Part shown: in pieces, positions 45,133-57,003 of the stretch
Numbering within the stretch: position 1 is the first letter of the stretch
Layout: every line of letters starts with the position of its first letter
Assembly: GCA_021307315.1 (NCBI GenBank)
Contig: JAJSPD010000049.1
Location: 124,001-188,000 of the forward strand
Direction: 5' to 3'
From: Bisporella sp. PMI_857
Lineage: Eukaryota > Ascomycota > Leotiomycetes > Helotiales > Helotiaceae
Length of the DNA: 64,000 bases
Notes under the pieces: generated by a model
Database searches by the model: none
What the model saw: the letters and a program-made list of their open reading frames with translations, nothing else
Told to the model about the DNA's origin: nothing
Translations under genes and position numbers: made by a program

Positions 45133-45508
45133 CGAAGGAGAAGCGTGCGTAAGTGTGATTTTTTGGTTAAATATATATCTAGATTCTATGTCAATGTGTA
45201 ATTGCCTCTAGGTCAATGATGTTAGTTCTCCACGCTCGCGCAGTTTCATGGTAACCGAGCATCAAGATGAGGAGTAAGAAGGAGTAGAAGCCTTCATAAC
45301 AATCTTACATTTCATACTCGTAAAGAAGTCTATCCTATTCTCCGTAAGCATGCAAGCGTAATTCATTGCTGAACCGATCTATAAAGATTTGTGACACCGA
45401 GTCTTAATGCATCACGCTCGAAAACCGCACAACAATGCATCCATCACAAAAATGCTCGCTAAACGCCATGGTGCAAATGCATATAACCTGCCAACCCCAT
45501 TTCCAGTC
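45133..45508. other. short intergenic region between convergent genes
   Basis: The 3' regions of the hydrolase and the tyrosine phosphatase meet here. Nothing else is seen. Confidence 0.5.
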
Positions 45509-47057
45509 TCAATGAGCACGACTACCCGTCTCAGCAGCTGCGTTGTTACTTTCGTTAGCATATGCCCAATTTACTTTATGTGAAGCGCACGTACAGTGAC
45601 CAACAGAAGAACATCTTTCCTCACTTGCGTGTTCATGGGGTGTATCAGCAGCACAAAGCTCGAGTTCGGAGGCCGCTTCATCTTTGTCACCATCGACACT
45701 GGCGTCAGCACAGTCCTCACCAACTGCTGTCCCATTTTCGTAGACAAGAGTCTTATCGTGCTCGCCATCATGGACAGTTGAATCGTCCCTATGATTGTGG
45801 TCACCTCCCACACAAGGAGTATGGTACTTCTCCTCCCACATCTTCCTTAACACTTCATACAGAAACTTAAACTGCTCGAAAGATTGAACCATGGTCCGTC
45901 GTTGTTGGCGTAATTGGTCGACGGTCTCATAAACTGGATCTCCGTCGCCTTTCCATCCTTCCCAAGCACCGCCATGCAGTTCACCTACTAGGAACTCTAA
46001 CGCAACAAATGTCCCTGTCCGACCTACACCGGCACTACAATGCACAATTCTTGCATTCTCCTGCCTTCCATTCTTCTGTCGAGAAAGTTCCATCAGTGAA
46101 ATAATACTAGCAACATTATTCTCATCCAAGGCGCCGAAGTCTGGCCATGACGGATATAGGAAATGCCAGATTGGCTTCTCTTCCTCATCTTCATCTAGGA
46201 CGCTCATGGCTAGTTGGCGGATCTCGACAGCACTTCCTGGAACAGGTGGCTCTTTAGAAACAAATCGGACTTCGGCATGAAAATCGTCTCCAAGAATGCC
46301 TGTCTCGTTGATAACAAGCGGTTCGGAGTCTTCGTCCAACGGAAAGTAGGGGTACACCTTCTCAACCGTACCACCGTATGGCCCTGCAGCCCGCATTGCA
46401 CTCAGCTGAATGATCACCGCCGGAGTAGAACTGTAGGGTTCGGCTAATTCGTGCCAGAGCATATGATAGGTATGGTCAACAGTCTCTTTCTTCGGACCTT
46501 GCATGCAGATATACTTATCCTGTATGCCTTTTTTCACCTCGCTCTGTTTCGCAGCGGTAGAGACAAGATTGATCGGGGAAGCATTGATATAGTTGTTAAC
46601 ACCTTCAGGGACCTGGAGAAGAATGCGATTGTTGGCCCATGGGTGGATATTGACATATCGGTCCAGGACAGGATCTGGATCCAACCGTGCCCACTCATTG
46701 TTGAGAGAAGGATCATCATTCTTCGCTTGCAAACGCTCATTCTCAAGTGCTACAATTTGTGCAAATTTTTGATCCATTTCTAGCATGTAACATTAGTGCT
46801 TAGCGAGAGAACCTGGTTCAAACAGACTTACCTTCTTGCGTGAGCTGCAAGAAATGAGGCATGCTAGGTACTTTGTCCTCAGCAGAGTTAGAAGCACCGA
46901 GAGGAGCAGCCGTGGTTGTACGAGCCGTAGCTTCACCATCTGGTTTGCCCAGACATCCTCCATCAACCTGTGGCAATGTATCACGGCCGCGAGTAGTCTG
47001 ATTTGGAACTCCAGCGGGGGACTCAGACCTGCTGAAAGTGGAGTGATTGCGCTTCAT
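45509..47057 (-). CDS. classical protein tyrosine phosphatase
   Basis: Two exons: 47057-46832 and 46779-45509. A 52-bp intron (GTAAGT…TGCTAG) gives 498 aa. The catalytic domain has the classical order: a KNRY-like region (DRYVNIHPWANNR), NNYINAS, YICMQGP, the WPD loop (Asp about 289), the P-loop HCSAGVGRTGTF (Cys323, Arg329) and a Q-loop RRTMVQSFEQF. All residues for catalysis are present, so it should remove phosphate from phosphotyrosine. The first 75 residues are a disordered Ser/Thr-rich extension. The last 120 are acidic and rich in His and Cys (…HNHRDDSTVHDGEHD…), without a clear domain. Fungal relatives include the PYP/PTP regulators of MAP kinases. A specific substrate is not shown. 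Confidence 0.92.
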
Positions 47058-48112
47058 CTTCTCGAGCCAAGCTGGTGATCTACCTCGGACCTTTGGGACG
47101 TCTAGATTTGATACGTGTGCTGAAGAGGGAGAAGCGTGTCGCCTGCGAAGGGCGCCGCGTAGTTTCTCCAGGATGGGAAGCTCGCAATGTGAGCGAGCGG
47201 GAGGGAACGGTCAACCAAATTTATAAATTGGAGCGGTCACAGGACGACTTTTTCTTTGAACGGTATAGGAAATGTAGAAAAGTGCGGAAATAATAATAGC
47301 AATTTTCCCTGCGAGTCGGCACGATGAATGGCTATATCTCAAGGAGAAACCTTGAGCCCAGCGAAGCAATATATATTTCGGACTTTGCTAAAGGAAAGTG
47401 TGGCTTTCTTCTAGAAGCGCTGCAAGGCTACGAGATTGATGCTCGGCAAAGGTCTGGAATCAAATTTTAGTCTTGTGCAGATTTTGATGTGCATCCGCGA
47501 GTTGAATACCTGCTCGGAAAATTGGCGAAACGAATGATGTTCACGTAGGTAGCAAAGGGAAAGCGAAGAAAGCAGCTGTTGTATTTGTAGAGATGAGATG
47601 GAATCAGGAGAAATGAAAATGGGAGATATATCTAGGGGGGAAGATGAGGCTGACGAAAGGAGGTGAAAAATTGGAGGGGTGGAAGGGGCAAGTGACATCC
47701 AAGCGAATCTATTGAGTCTATTAAAAGCTGTGGCGTATAACTGTGGCACTAGAGAGGGCAAATCAAACCTGCGACGATGTCTCATATGGTCAGCAGAAGG
47801 TCGTAATGGTAGAAGATATCCTGTTGAAGAAATTGGGTTTTCAAGCACAGGTCCAATAAGTCTGAGTAAGAGAGGCCAGCCACCTAAATCGCGGGAGCTG
47901 CAGGTACAACGTGGACTGTACCGATTGAAAAGGAATTTCGAGTGGCCTGGAATGCCTGCTTAGTAATATATAATAGTCGCTGGGTTGACCAATCATGCAC
48001 TCACTGACTTGGAGATGAAAGTGGATAGATACCCTGGGTCAATTTTGTCTTGACCACACACCCATCCAAACGAGGTATATCTCAGAGACATGATAATCCG
48101 GACTCGACCATC
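47058..48112. other. intergenic between divergent phosphatase and 78-aa gene
   Basis: A shared upstream region of about 1 kb. The frame at 47848-47411 (minus) is low in information and not called. A CCAAT pentamer lies at 47989-47993. Confidence 0.4.
47989..47993 (+). promoter_or_regulatory. CCAAT box upstream of the 78-aa gene
   Basis: CCAAT in the context TTGACCAATCA, 120 bp before the ATG at 48113. The fungal HAP complex binds CCAATCA-type sites. Relevance here is a guess from position. Confidence 0.3.
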
Positions 48113-48458
48113 ATGTGGCAACGCTTGCTAATTGAGGTAAGCAATTCTTCCACCCATTTCAGATCCAGCATGCTAACTGTTTCACAGGCGTGGTTAGTAA
48201 AAAGGGTGCGTTGTCACTCCTCCCTAACACCATGCAGCCTGCAGATTCTTACCGTGCATCCAGCTTCTTGCTTCGCCGACCTTCCATCACGTTGTGCGCA
48301 GAGTCCATAAGAGAGTACACGAACTGAAGCACGGCAAAGACCCAGCTGAAATGGGAGGCACAAATATCGACACCCCAGGCGGTTCGGATTCGAGCCGGTT
48401 CTTAAAATACTATATGGAAGAACTAAAGAATCAATTTCGAGGAGAGCCTCGGAAATGA
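48113..48458 (+). CDS. small conserved-looking protein, 78 aa, three exons
   Basis: Exons 48113-48136, 48188-48205 and 48264-48458 join in phase 0 through introns of 51 bp (GTAAGC…TTCACAG) and 58 bp (GTGCGT…ATCCAG), giving 78 aa. The first two exons have only 24 and 18 nt, so no long open frame exposes the gene. The protein starts MWQRLLIEAWLVKR, continues with a basic helical stretch (HHVVRRVHKRVHELKHGKDP), then EMGGTNIDTPGG and an acidic-basic helix ending KNQFRGEPRK. The third exon is clearly protein-like while flanking frames are not. A short amphipathic basic N-terminus could suit a mitochondrial protein. I cannot name the family; the function is unknown. Confidence 0.65.
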
Positions 48459-50976
48459 TAAGCCTTTACCCATAACGAGCGAAACGCATTGTTAGCGGAG
48501 TCTTACGGTATTTATACCGATCGGTTTGCATTTGAAGCATATGGGGCGGCGCTCCGGCGTTAGGATAGTGGAAGGCAGGTGTTGGAGTTGAGTCTGCACA
48601 ATGGAACTCTTCCCTCTACAACGCATATAATTTTGCCTCTGTACAGGATATGTAAGAAACTTGGGCTTTCCCTAGGTCCATTGGGTCTCCTCTCGAGGAA
48701 TGAACACTATTTATAAGTATATCCTTTCAATTCTATCCTCAGCTCTGAGATTTCTAAGCCACTATCATGGAAAGCATGGTACATCGAGATGGTGGACCTT
48801 ATACGGATTATAAATTGGGCTTCTTTGACGTGCTAAGTGTCATTTGGCTCTCATTCAATCCGGAGATTATCATCTTGATCACGCTTTAGCCATATCAACG
48901 TCGCGTCACCATACGTTGCTTCTTCTGGCCACAAGTGTGTACATCTATAGGTATTTTTATCGTCTCTCTTAATATAGGAACTTGTGACCAATCTCTTCTC
49001 TACGAATGTTTTACCACATGGTTCACAGCTCTTGGGGCCGGTTCTACTTTCATGGTTTAAGAAATACGTAAACTTTCTTTTAGGCGTGCCACAACCTTTT
49101 TTCTTCTAGGTTTGCCCTTCGACTTCTCATGCTTTAGTAGCTAGAGCTACCAAGAATACTCTAGAACCTCAACCCCTCTCAGCATCTCCAACGGAATATC
49201 CTTCGGAACCGTATCTCCCGTCCTCAGCTAAGATGGCATCACAAGCAACTACTCTCCTCATCTTTCTTCTTACAAAAGTATAAGCATGTGTGTTACTGAT
49301 CTGCCTTATCTGTGTCCAGCCGAGGGGGGCAATTCTAGGCATGATCCCGGGAAAACGTACCCGTTTACAGGCAAGAAAACGAAAGAATCTAGCTTTCTCA
49401 ATCTGCTTAACTCAGCTCTCCACCCCCCACTCCCAAAATTACCGTCTCATACGCGCTCTACGTCACGGAAACACGCAATCCCGTTGATTCCACCTGTCCC
49501 TGGGATAGCCGAAGATCCCAAGAGAGACCGTTCCGTCAGCCGCAGAAGCCATATCTCGCAGGCTTGTTTCAAACTTGCGAGACGCTATAAGAGTTTCCCA
49601 CGGGGGTCAACAAGCTTCTTCATAGCCGACAAACCTATCTCCGGGAAGCCCTCTCTGTCCAGATGCTGGCCGGTAGCACAACACCGCCGTATTAAAACGG
49701 AGCGAACGGCCACTGTCACTTCTAGGGACCTTACCCTATGGATATCAAATCTGTCTCGCGCCAAGCACATGCTCTTTAGCGCCAACCGGCTTCCCGGGAA
49801 CGATCTGGCTATCCCGAGTTCATACCAGATCTCGAGTTCATCCGAGGATCTGGAACCATCTCGACTCAACCCATGCTGCTTCCAGTTCCCGACAGCAACA
49901 GCTATTGCGTCAATTGTCGAGATGATTATCGGTACTTGGGAAATTTTGGGTAATGACGCACAGGTTTTTGTGACTGGTGGGTGTATTCGGGTTTAATCAT
50001 TGCATGGGGGAAGATGCAAGGCGGTTAATTATAAGTTAAAGTGTCTTTAAAGGCTTTACATCCTTGTAGATCAAGGTATGGTGGCTGTTATGACTAGGTG
50101 GACAGAGATGCAAGCAAGAGCATCAAAGTGATACTTGAATTTGTTCGTAACAAGGAAAAAGTTTGGAGACCCTCACATTAAGGTCGGAAGAGCACCTGAT
50201 CTGTATAATCCATAGCGCGAATTAAGGAGAGAGGAGAGTAGTGAAGATATTAGTCCCATAGATCTTATTATTTTATCCTTTCTTGCTCATCTCGCGTTCT
50301 GCATTGTTGTCCTTGGCTTTTTCGTCTCGTCACCTCATTAGCATCATTAGAATAGATACATGGAAGTCTCATCACTGAACGGCTGTAAAGAAACATCGAG
50401 TACCACCATCTCGAAGTGCTGCTGTCGCGCAAGTAATACTCGCGATAGAGTGGATGATATTGCGGACTTGGGTAATGCCCTAATTATAAGCGGTACCCTG
50501 AGCCCGAGAAACGCTCTGATCCTGAGAATCGCTATAAGCGTGAAGCCCGTCTGAGTTTGAGAAATAATCTGAATACTCGATTCGGAATCAAAACATAGAT
50601 TGCCTCCACCGCAATACGAAGACGCGTAAACGGCGTAGTTCGCTTCTTAAAAATACCGAAGCTAGACTCTTTTTCTTTCTTGTTCAGGAGTAGGAAAAAG
50701 AGCCAAAATTGTGTGGAGAGTGTTTACTGCAGCGGCCTAAAAGCCGTCGTGCCAAAATATATCCAACCTGAAAGCTGGAAGTGAACCATCTTGATATCCG
50801 TCGTGAGATCCCAGTGGTCATTTCTATGGCATGCCTCCCACTCCGAATTCCGTAAACGCCGAATTCTATGAAATAAGCAAATGACGCCAAAGGATAGGGT
50901 ATCTTAACTATAGGTGATAGTCCGATAGTCCGAGAATGCAAGACAGTTGAAAACAATGCCTTTTCAGCCTGCATTT
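48459..50976. other. intergenic, 2.5 kb, with one lone frame
   Basis: Apart from the 236-codon frame at 49286-49996 (listed separately), nothing is supported. A minus-strand frame at 51004-50684 overlaps the end of the next gene and is probably its 3' untranslated region. Confidence 0.4.
49286..49996 (+). CDS. unrecognised open frame, 236 aa, doubtful
   Basis: An ATG-initiated frame of 711 nt with no intron. The product is Ser/Arg/Pro-rich and basic in its centre, with one weakly hydrophobic stretch near the end (PTATAIASIVEMIIGTWEIL). No signal peptide, no repeats, no motif. Length alone argues mildly for coding, because surrounding DNA has no frame over about 100 codons. A non-coding or orphan gene is equally possible. 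Confidence 0.25.
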   Translation: MCVTDLPYLCPAEGGNSRHDPGKTYPFTGKKTKESSFLNLLNSALHPPLPKLPSHTRSTSRKHAIPLIPPVPGIAEDPKRDRSVSRRSHISQACFKLARRYKSFPRGSTSFFIADKPISGKPSLSRCWPVAQHRRIKTERTATVTSRDLTLWISNLSRAKHMLFSANRLPGNDLAIPSSYQISSSSEDLEPSRLNPCCFQFPTATAIASIVEMIIGTWEILGNDAQVFVTGGCIRV

Positions 50977-52202
50977 TTACTGTGATGAGCTGGGGGTCTC
51001 CCATTCTCCCATATCAATAAAGGTTGCCCAGCTCTCGCCATTCGGTCCAGGAGTTCCGTTTCCGGATAATCCGCCCGAGGCTGGATCAAAGAAGCCTTGA
51101 TTAGTATCGTGGGCAGTCTCTTCGCTCTGTACCTCGGGAAATGTGTTGAGAATGGCTGATGGTGCAAGTGTGGAATTCATACCCCCGAAGTCAGGGTAAG
51201 ATTGGTGCTTATCTACCTCGAATGTTGAGGGTGACTGGCTCCCAAAGTCGTATATTTGACTCGAATCCGCTCCTACCATCATCATGGCTGTCAAAGGATC
51301 GTTCGAGTCGAGAGTTGATCCCAGAAGTTGTTGGGCCTCTAGTGGCAAGGCAACACTCAATGTAGAATACTGATTTCCCATTGAGAAATTGTTGTCTGGA
51401 TTATAGGTGGGAAATGACATATTTGGAGATTGTTGCTGATGCTGGCCAAGATTGCTAAACGAGCCTCGTGGGAACGAAGGCCTCTGTCTTTCGTTTGTAG
51501 CCGAAGTAGGCGTCTCAGTATTATCAAGTGAAGCAATCTGAGCAGCCGAAGGTGTCGAGAAACGTCGTTCAGTACTTGGCGGCCTCTGGGTGTTGCTGTA
51601 CTCCTGAGGAACGGCAATGGATGCAGAGCGCTGGTGTGTATTCTGGAAATTCTGCTGTTGTGGTCTTGAAGGGTATGGTGCCTGCCGATAAGTGGTCGGG
51701 CTGTTGGGTCGAATTTGTGGCTGCATCATTTGCGGTTGGCCCTGCTGGTGGGCTAGCATTGGAGATGGAAACATCGATGAGAACGTTTGACCTGGGTTTG
51801 GGAATTGCTGTCCATATGAGTTTGCAAGTGCACTCCTCATCGCTACTTGTGTGGCCAAATAATCGTTCAATCGCCTATTGAAGTCGACATTACTAGTTGT
51901 CAGGTGGGCCGCGAGCCGCCGGTATTGCAGTGGTAAATCATCCTCCTCCTCCTCGTACATTTCCTCGTTGATAACATCTTGCTCTGTCACTCGTAGCGAC
52001 CGTCCGGTTCGTTTCTTGTGTATTTCCGAAGCTCTCCGAGCCGACTCGACTCTAGCCTCTAAACTCCTGTCACTTCTTCTGGAAGCTGCAATATATGCAC
52101 GCTCCTGGTTCTCCTCGTGCGTTCGCTCGGTCTAGTGTGATCAGCCAAGCTCTCAGCGACATAAAGGGAAGTCCATACCTTTACTGCTTTGGCGGGTGGC
52201 AT
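50977..52202 (-). CDS. conserved-looking disordered Gln/Pro/Ser-rich protein, 392 aa, possible transcription regulator
   Basis: Two exons: 52202-52179 (8 codons) and 52131-50977. A 47-bp intron (GTATGG…CACTAG) joins in phase 0. The N-terminus is highly basic and ordered (RRSDRSLEARVESARRASEI, then HKKRTGRSLRVTEQDV). An acidic patch (EEMYEEEEDDLP) leads into LQYRRLAAHLTTSNVDFNRRLNDYLA, a helical block. The remaining 270 residues are low complexity (Q, P, S, N), ending in an acidic-aromatic tail (WATFIDMGEWETP) of the activation-domain kind. It has no zinc cluster or bZIP that I can see. I recall similar conserved fungal proteins without known function. Nuclear regulatory function is an inference from composition. 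Confidence 0.75.
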
Positions 52203-53454
52203 TGTTCTCAACGGGGGCATTACTCAGCGTTCAGAGAACAGAGCACTAGCCGGAATTGATGATCACCGGCTTTGAGGTGTTGTTGTGCTCGTTTGTTGTT
52301 TAGTGATGGTGGTTGTTTGCGGGGTAGCTTCGACTCTGAGGGCACAGGCACAGTAGACCGTGAATGTGGGATCTGAGGGTTTAAAGCGTAAAGTGGGAGC
52401 GGGGGTGCAAGATAAAGTCCGCTGGGTCAACAATGACAGAGGATTCTCCTTGGGGAAAGTGTGCAGATCCAAGAAATCTCTGAACAGAGTTCTGTAGCAG
52501 AAAAACGCGATCCAGAGAATCCAATATTCCAAATGATATAGCTAGTAATCGCGATGAACAGCACCAGAAAACAAGGAGTGGTGATCGGGACCGGCACAAG
52601 CGAGGTTGGGGGATGTGGGCTGAACGCCGCAAAGTATATCCAGCCAGGTACAAAGAATTAAATTTGATCGAAGAGTGATTGATTGCTCTTGATAAGTAAT
52701 CGGATAGAAGCTAAGGTTTCAAACGAAAAAGAAAAGAAAAAGGAAACAGTTGTGGCTGCCAGAGAAATTTGATGTCTTAACAGTCTTAAATGTCTTAGGG
52801 TAAATGAAAGATAAAAATCGATAGGTCTTCCATCAGGAATTTACATCGGTTTATACGTGTGCAGGCATTTCCCATTTCCTCCTCCTTCCGGCTCTCCTTC
52901 TCCATCTTTTTAACTGCCTCCCTCTAACCATTTCTTTTTTTTTTTGGCTTCTGGAGAGGGCTAGCTCTACTGGTGCCGCAGTCTTTTTGCATAATGCAAG
53001 GCAGGTATGCGCATTCAGAAGACCCCGCGAATTCCATCATAAACTCTAAACGAGCGTCCAGGGAATCCAGGAAATGAGGCCGCACCCAGTAGCACAGAGG
53101 AGAGGGTGGATGAGTGATAGGCTACATCAAAAACAGAATCCTGTAGGCTAGGTGTGAATGGGCAAGCACCAGAGTCAATTGTCCTTCTTCCAATCATTAA
53201 GCCCAAAGGCGAGACACGTTCCTCCAACGACTGGTAGAATAGTCCTGGGCGTACGACGTACGGAATCGGGAACAAGACCGTTTGGCCATCGCTTGACTCT
53301 TGGCCAGTTTATTCCAATTAAATTCGGTTTCTGCACGCACCACATTAGCAGCAGTAGTACCTTGTGCACTCCACTATTTCGGAATATTGGCAAGTAGAGT
53401 AGCATCTAGACACGACAAGTTCAGATGAGCCTGACTCTCTCGATGCAGAATTTG

Positions 53455-53472
53455 CCCCCCCCCCCCCCCCCC
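53455..53472 (+). repeat. C18 homopolymer
   Basis: Eighteen consecutive C, flanked by GCCTCC. Prone to length change and to sequencing error, so the exact count may not be reliable. Confidence 0.8.
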
Positions 53473-53669
53473 GCCTCCATCTTTCCACCCTGAACCTTAG
53501 CCCAACTCTGTTTCCAAACCTTACAGACACTGATCGGCCGTGCCAGCTGCAGATCTGATCCTAGCGTGGCAATTCACGATTGCCGAGCCCAAGAAGCATC
53601 ATATCCCTGACTGTGCTGATGCTACCGAACGACCATCTGTTGGCCCCAGCCCTGGCCCAGCCCAGTCCA

Positions 53670-53709
53670 GCAAAGCAAAGCAAAGCAAAAGCAAAAAGCA
53701 AAAGCAAAA
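53670..53709 (+). repeat. AAAGC-type tandem repeat
   Basis: About eight imperfect units of GCAAA/GCAAAA in a row. A simple-sequence tract; no function visible. Confidence 0.7.
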
Positions 53710-55562
53710 ATCAATCACAGACAACCACTGTATTTGGAGACAACCTTCCGATGCTGGCCAGGGTACTGATCTCCCCAGAGATGCCAGCGTCGAGCTATTT
53801 ACCAACAAGAAACTCAAGTTTCTCTCACTGCGCTATCCACGGCCAATGATGTGACTGGCGTGAAGTTTGCTGCAGTGCTGCAGGACCTTTCCCGGGAACG
53901 ATCAGCCACATAGCGCGGGCCATCTTGTCAGTACCCCTTTTCTCTCATGAACATACATGATTCATATTCGGGCCAGTGGTTCTGCTGGGTTGTCCCGCAG
54001 CCTTTTAGCGGCAGTAATTCGAGGTAAAGGGTACTGTATTCCGCTTTTGTTTGTGTTTTTTGGTGCAACGCACGGCAACATTGTGATGCGGACGGGTCCC
54101 AACCGCGTTCAAACCTACTTTTGTCATTTGTGGGGAGCTCTTGCTCCGCTCAGTGACGCAATGATTTGTCATAAAACTCCATATCTGAAAACATGGCATT
54201 CTCAATTCCCCATACCGCGCTAATCACTACCTAAAACATAACCGCTTTTGCTTCTCCTAGTCTTTTCACCGAATTCACGATCGTCGTGACTACTTCAACT
54301 AGGTTTCTTACTGGTAGGATGTGGCGACTTAGTGCCGTTTCCATGCACGTTTCAATTTCATGATACAAAAGAACATACTAAAAGCAATTACCGGCGACTA
54401 GATGATAACTCAAACACGCAACGAGAGTCACCGATGCTTTTCATCTTCAATTGTTTGTAAAATTATTATCATACAATAGACAAGTATGTATCAAATCTTG
54501 TTCCACCATTCGCACAATGAGAATACGTCACGTGTCAACTTACACAATTGGGCATTTGTTCGACCAAAGAAGCACCTTCAACGCTACGCATCCTTCAAGC
54601 GCTCTTATCTCCATTAGCACTATAAGTGCTCTGAATACTATATGCATTATAAGCCCCAAAATTTCTCAAACCAGAAAGTTTACACCAATCTCTATGCGTC
54701 TTAGCCATAGTATTGCTAAGCTGTACCTTAACTGAAGCGCATGAAAGCAACATAGGCCCCCCTAACCATGAGCGTGGGGAGGGTAAATTACTATACAACC
54801 CTCGCTGAAGCTCTCCACACCATAATACCCCTCAAGCGAGGTAAATGGATTCGTTTTGCGAGCGGATCAGCAATTAGCAGCTGTTCAGTATTCGCCAGGA
54901 CACAACCACACGGGCACATCCTCCCAATACATTCCGAATGGCTATATTCGTAATACAATAGGGCCAAATCTTGCATTTACACCTTTGGGCTCTGTTGTGG
55001 GTGTCGTTCATGTTAAAGTTTGTTTAGTGGCGGCGCAATGTCATCTACGAAAGAGGTCGCCTTGGAAATTTGGAATAGTAAAGATAAAGCTATCAGCATT
55101 AAACACATACTTCAAGCGTTGCCCAATCTGTGTCTAGATAATAGAGCGCCGATTCAAACCATGTATCTCTTCATTATTAATTTACAGCGCAAATGATCTT
55201 ACGGAAATTTGAATATGAACTATATCTGAATCGATGCAAATGGAAACTCGCAATGTTGGCTTGTGACTTCCCTTTATCATTCCGCAGTCTTGTTCTCTAG
55301 TATCTTCCACGGCAAGATTTCCCTGTGCACTTATCCCTTTCTCATATGGAGCCTATCCACCGAGCAGCCAGTTGCGGTTTTGGATACGTACTGACACATG
55401 TTGGGAGCTCGGATAGAAGCATGAAGCCATGGTTGATATTGCACCACTCAAGCACCCCCTAAAAACTATAGAGCTAGCTAAATGACCGTGCCAAATCTAC
55501 GCTCTCTGGCAGTGTATGTTTCTCTGCTCTCTTTGACAAAGATGTCCTTGCTATAACCCATA

Positions 55563-56626
55563 CTACCTCGCCTTCCACCTCACTTTCCCAATCCACCCAG
55601 CAAAGCTCCTCACATCTTCCCTGTCAAGCAACCTCTCAACAGTGAAGTATTCCCTCGCCAACTCTTCATTTGTCGCAACCTTATGCACAAAACCTAAAAA
55701 TTTTCAGCTAGCCCGTTCTTGAGAACCAGCAGAGAAATGCATGAAGCTTACTATGACAAGCTCTACATATCCACGCCGCATCCATTAAATGGTCTTCGGT
55801 ATGCCATCCCCTCTTTAACACCTTGGCGTGCACCTCCCTCGGGATGAGGTGGTGATATGTAAGAGGTACCCAGCTACGTTCACAGATCTCGCATTCCGTC
55901 GCCAGTTCCCTGTCCGACGAATCAGCATTGTATTTAACATCCTTTTGCGAAGGAGGGAGCTTGAAAACTCGTTTTCAAGTGCCGCGACCGAGAGAAAATG
56001 AGACACTTCGAAGCCCAACCTTGCTTTTAAGCTCATCGCTTCTATTGAAGAACACAATAGTTTACAGCTAAAAGAATCTTACCTCGTGACGCTCGCGGGT
56101 GGCGGCGCGTTGGTAACTTTGCTCACATACTCCATCAACACAGGAGTCAAAAACTCAGTTAGAGTCTTCAGAGGCGGAAGGAGGTTATATGTAGTCAGGG
56201 ACTCCTCAATGTTTGGAGGTAGAGAATTGAGTATAGAATGCGCCTTGTCCTTCGGGAAGTCTTCCGGATACTGAGATTGCAGAGATGCAGAATTATACCA
56301 TGCCGAATATGTTAGCGTACGCAGTGTCTCAGGCAGACTGGTGAATATCTCGGATGCTATGTACTTTTTTGTTATGTTAGGGAGTCCTGGATAATTTGTC
56401 GGGAAAATGGACTTACGTCTATGAATTCGGCTAGCTCCTCGATGTCGTTTGGCGCTTCCTTGACCTCGACTAGTTTTGTGGCGCGTGTGTTTCGTTCAGT
56501 AGCGTTGCGTAATATACGATTTTTGCGAACCTTGGTCGGCGATGGTTTCTCGACCGATTTTTGGATTAGAGGAGTAGTAAGACAGTCTCTAAAAGTATCG
56601 AAGTTGGAGCTTTCATTCTCATTCAT
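55563..56626 (-). CDS. HNH/zinc-type protein, about 283 aa
   Basis: Modelled exons: 56626-56417, 56363-56083, 56041-56020, 55959-55752 and 55693-55563, in frame overall. The first ATG is at 56626; the frame above it has only GTG. Exon 2 opens YIASEIFTSLPETLRTLTY. The conserved C-terminal part has ATECEIC, SWVPLTYHHLIPR, VHAKVLKRGWH and WICRACHSFVHKVA, so a CxxC…HH…CxxC…H arrangement typical of the HNH/treble-clef nuclease fold, ending WIGKVRWKAR. The 22-nt third exon with a weak GTTGGG donor is the least certain part; another join (GTGTCT donor, CGAG acceptor) also keeps frame. A nuclease role is inferred from the HH and cysteine pattern. I recall this as a widespread uncharacterised fungal family. 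Confidence 0.75.
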
Positions 56627-57003
56627 GATGTCCACTGAATATCGAGGTTTTAGCTATTGTGCTGGATCTGGAGCAGAAAATACAGAACAGAGTCAAGCGT
56701 GAAGATGAATGCTCGGTCATAGGTATATGTGTGGAAAGTATGTGGTGAAGTATCGTGTCCGACGTGAGTCTATCGGTCCATCCCGTCGGGTCTTACGGTA
56801 ATGAATCATTTGCATGCCAAGGAGCGCCACTATACTGCCCCTCCCCCGCATGAGGCCACATACCCTCGTAGACATGCATCACAACATTGTTATTACTTGT
56901 AACAAGGTTCTGTATGCTCTTCTACTTTTGCCCAAGGCTGATCTGAAATATTTCATCAGCTCCATCCCGGAAGCCTATTCTTTAAACGATCGAAGAGATC
57001 ACA
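56627..57003. promoter_or_regulatory. divergent promoter between HNH-type and HAD genes
   Basis: A 377-bp region with start codons on both sides. No clear known motif was picked out. Confidence 0.4.

Larger units (their letters stand above)
52203..55562. other. intergenic, 3.4 kb, with simple-sequence tracts
   Basis: Long upstream region of the 392-aa gene, with CT-rich tracts near 52860-52930. A C18 homopolymer lies at 53455-53472 and a CAAAG/AAAGC tandem patch at 53670-53709. The frames here are short and motif-free. Confidence 0.4.

Noticed and set aside
48370..48410. GGTTCGGATTCGAGCC, resembling a tRNA T-arm
   Set aside because: No matching acceptor stem, D-arm or anticodon arm could be folded around it, and it lies inside the third exon of the 78-aa gene.
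53670..53709. Short regularly spaced repeats that might suggest a repeat array
   Set aside because: Units are 5-7 bp with no unique spacers. This is an ordinary simple-sequence tract in a eukaryotic genome.
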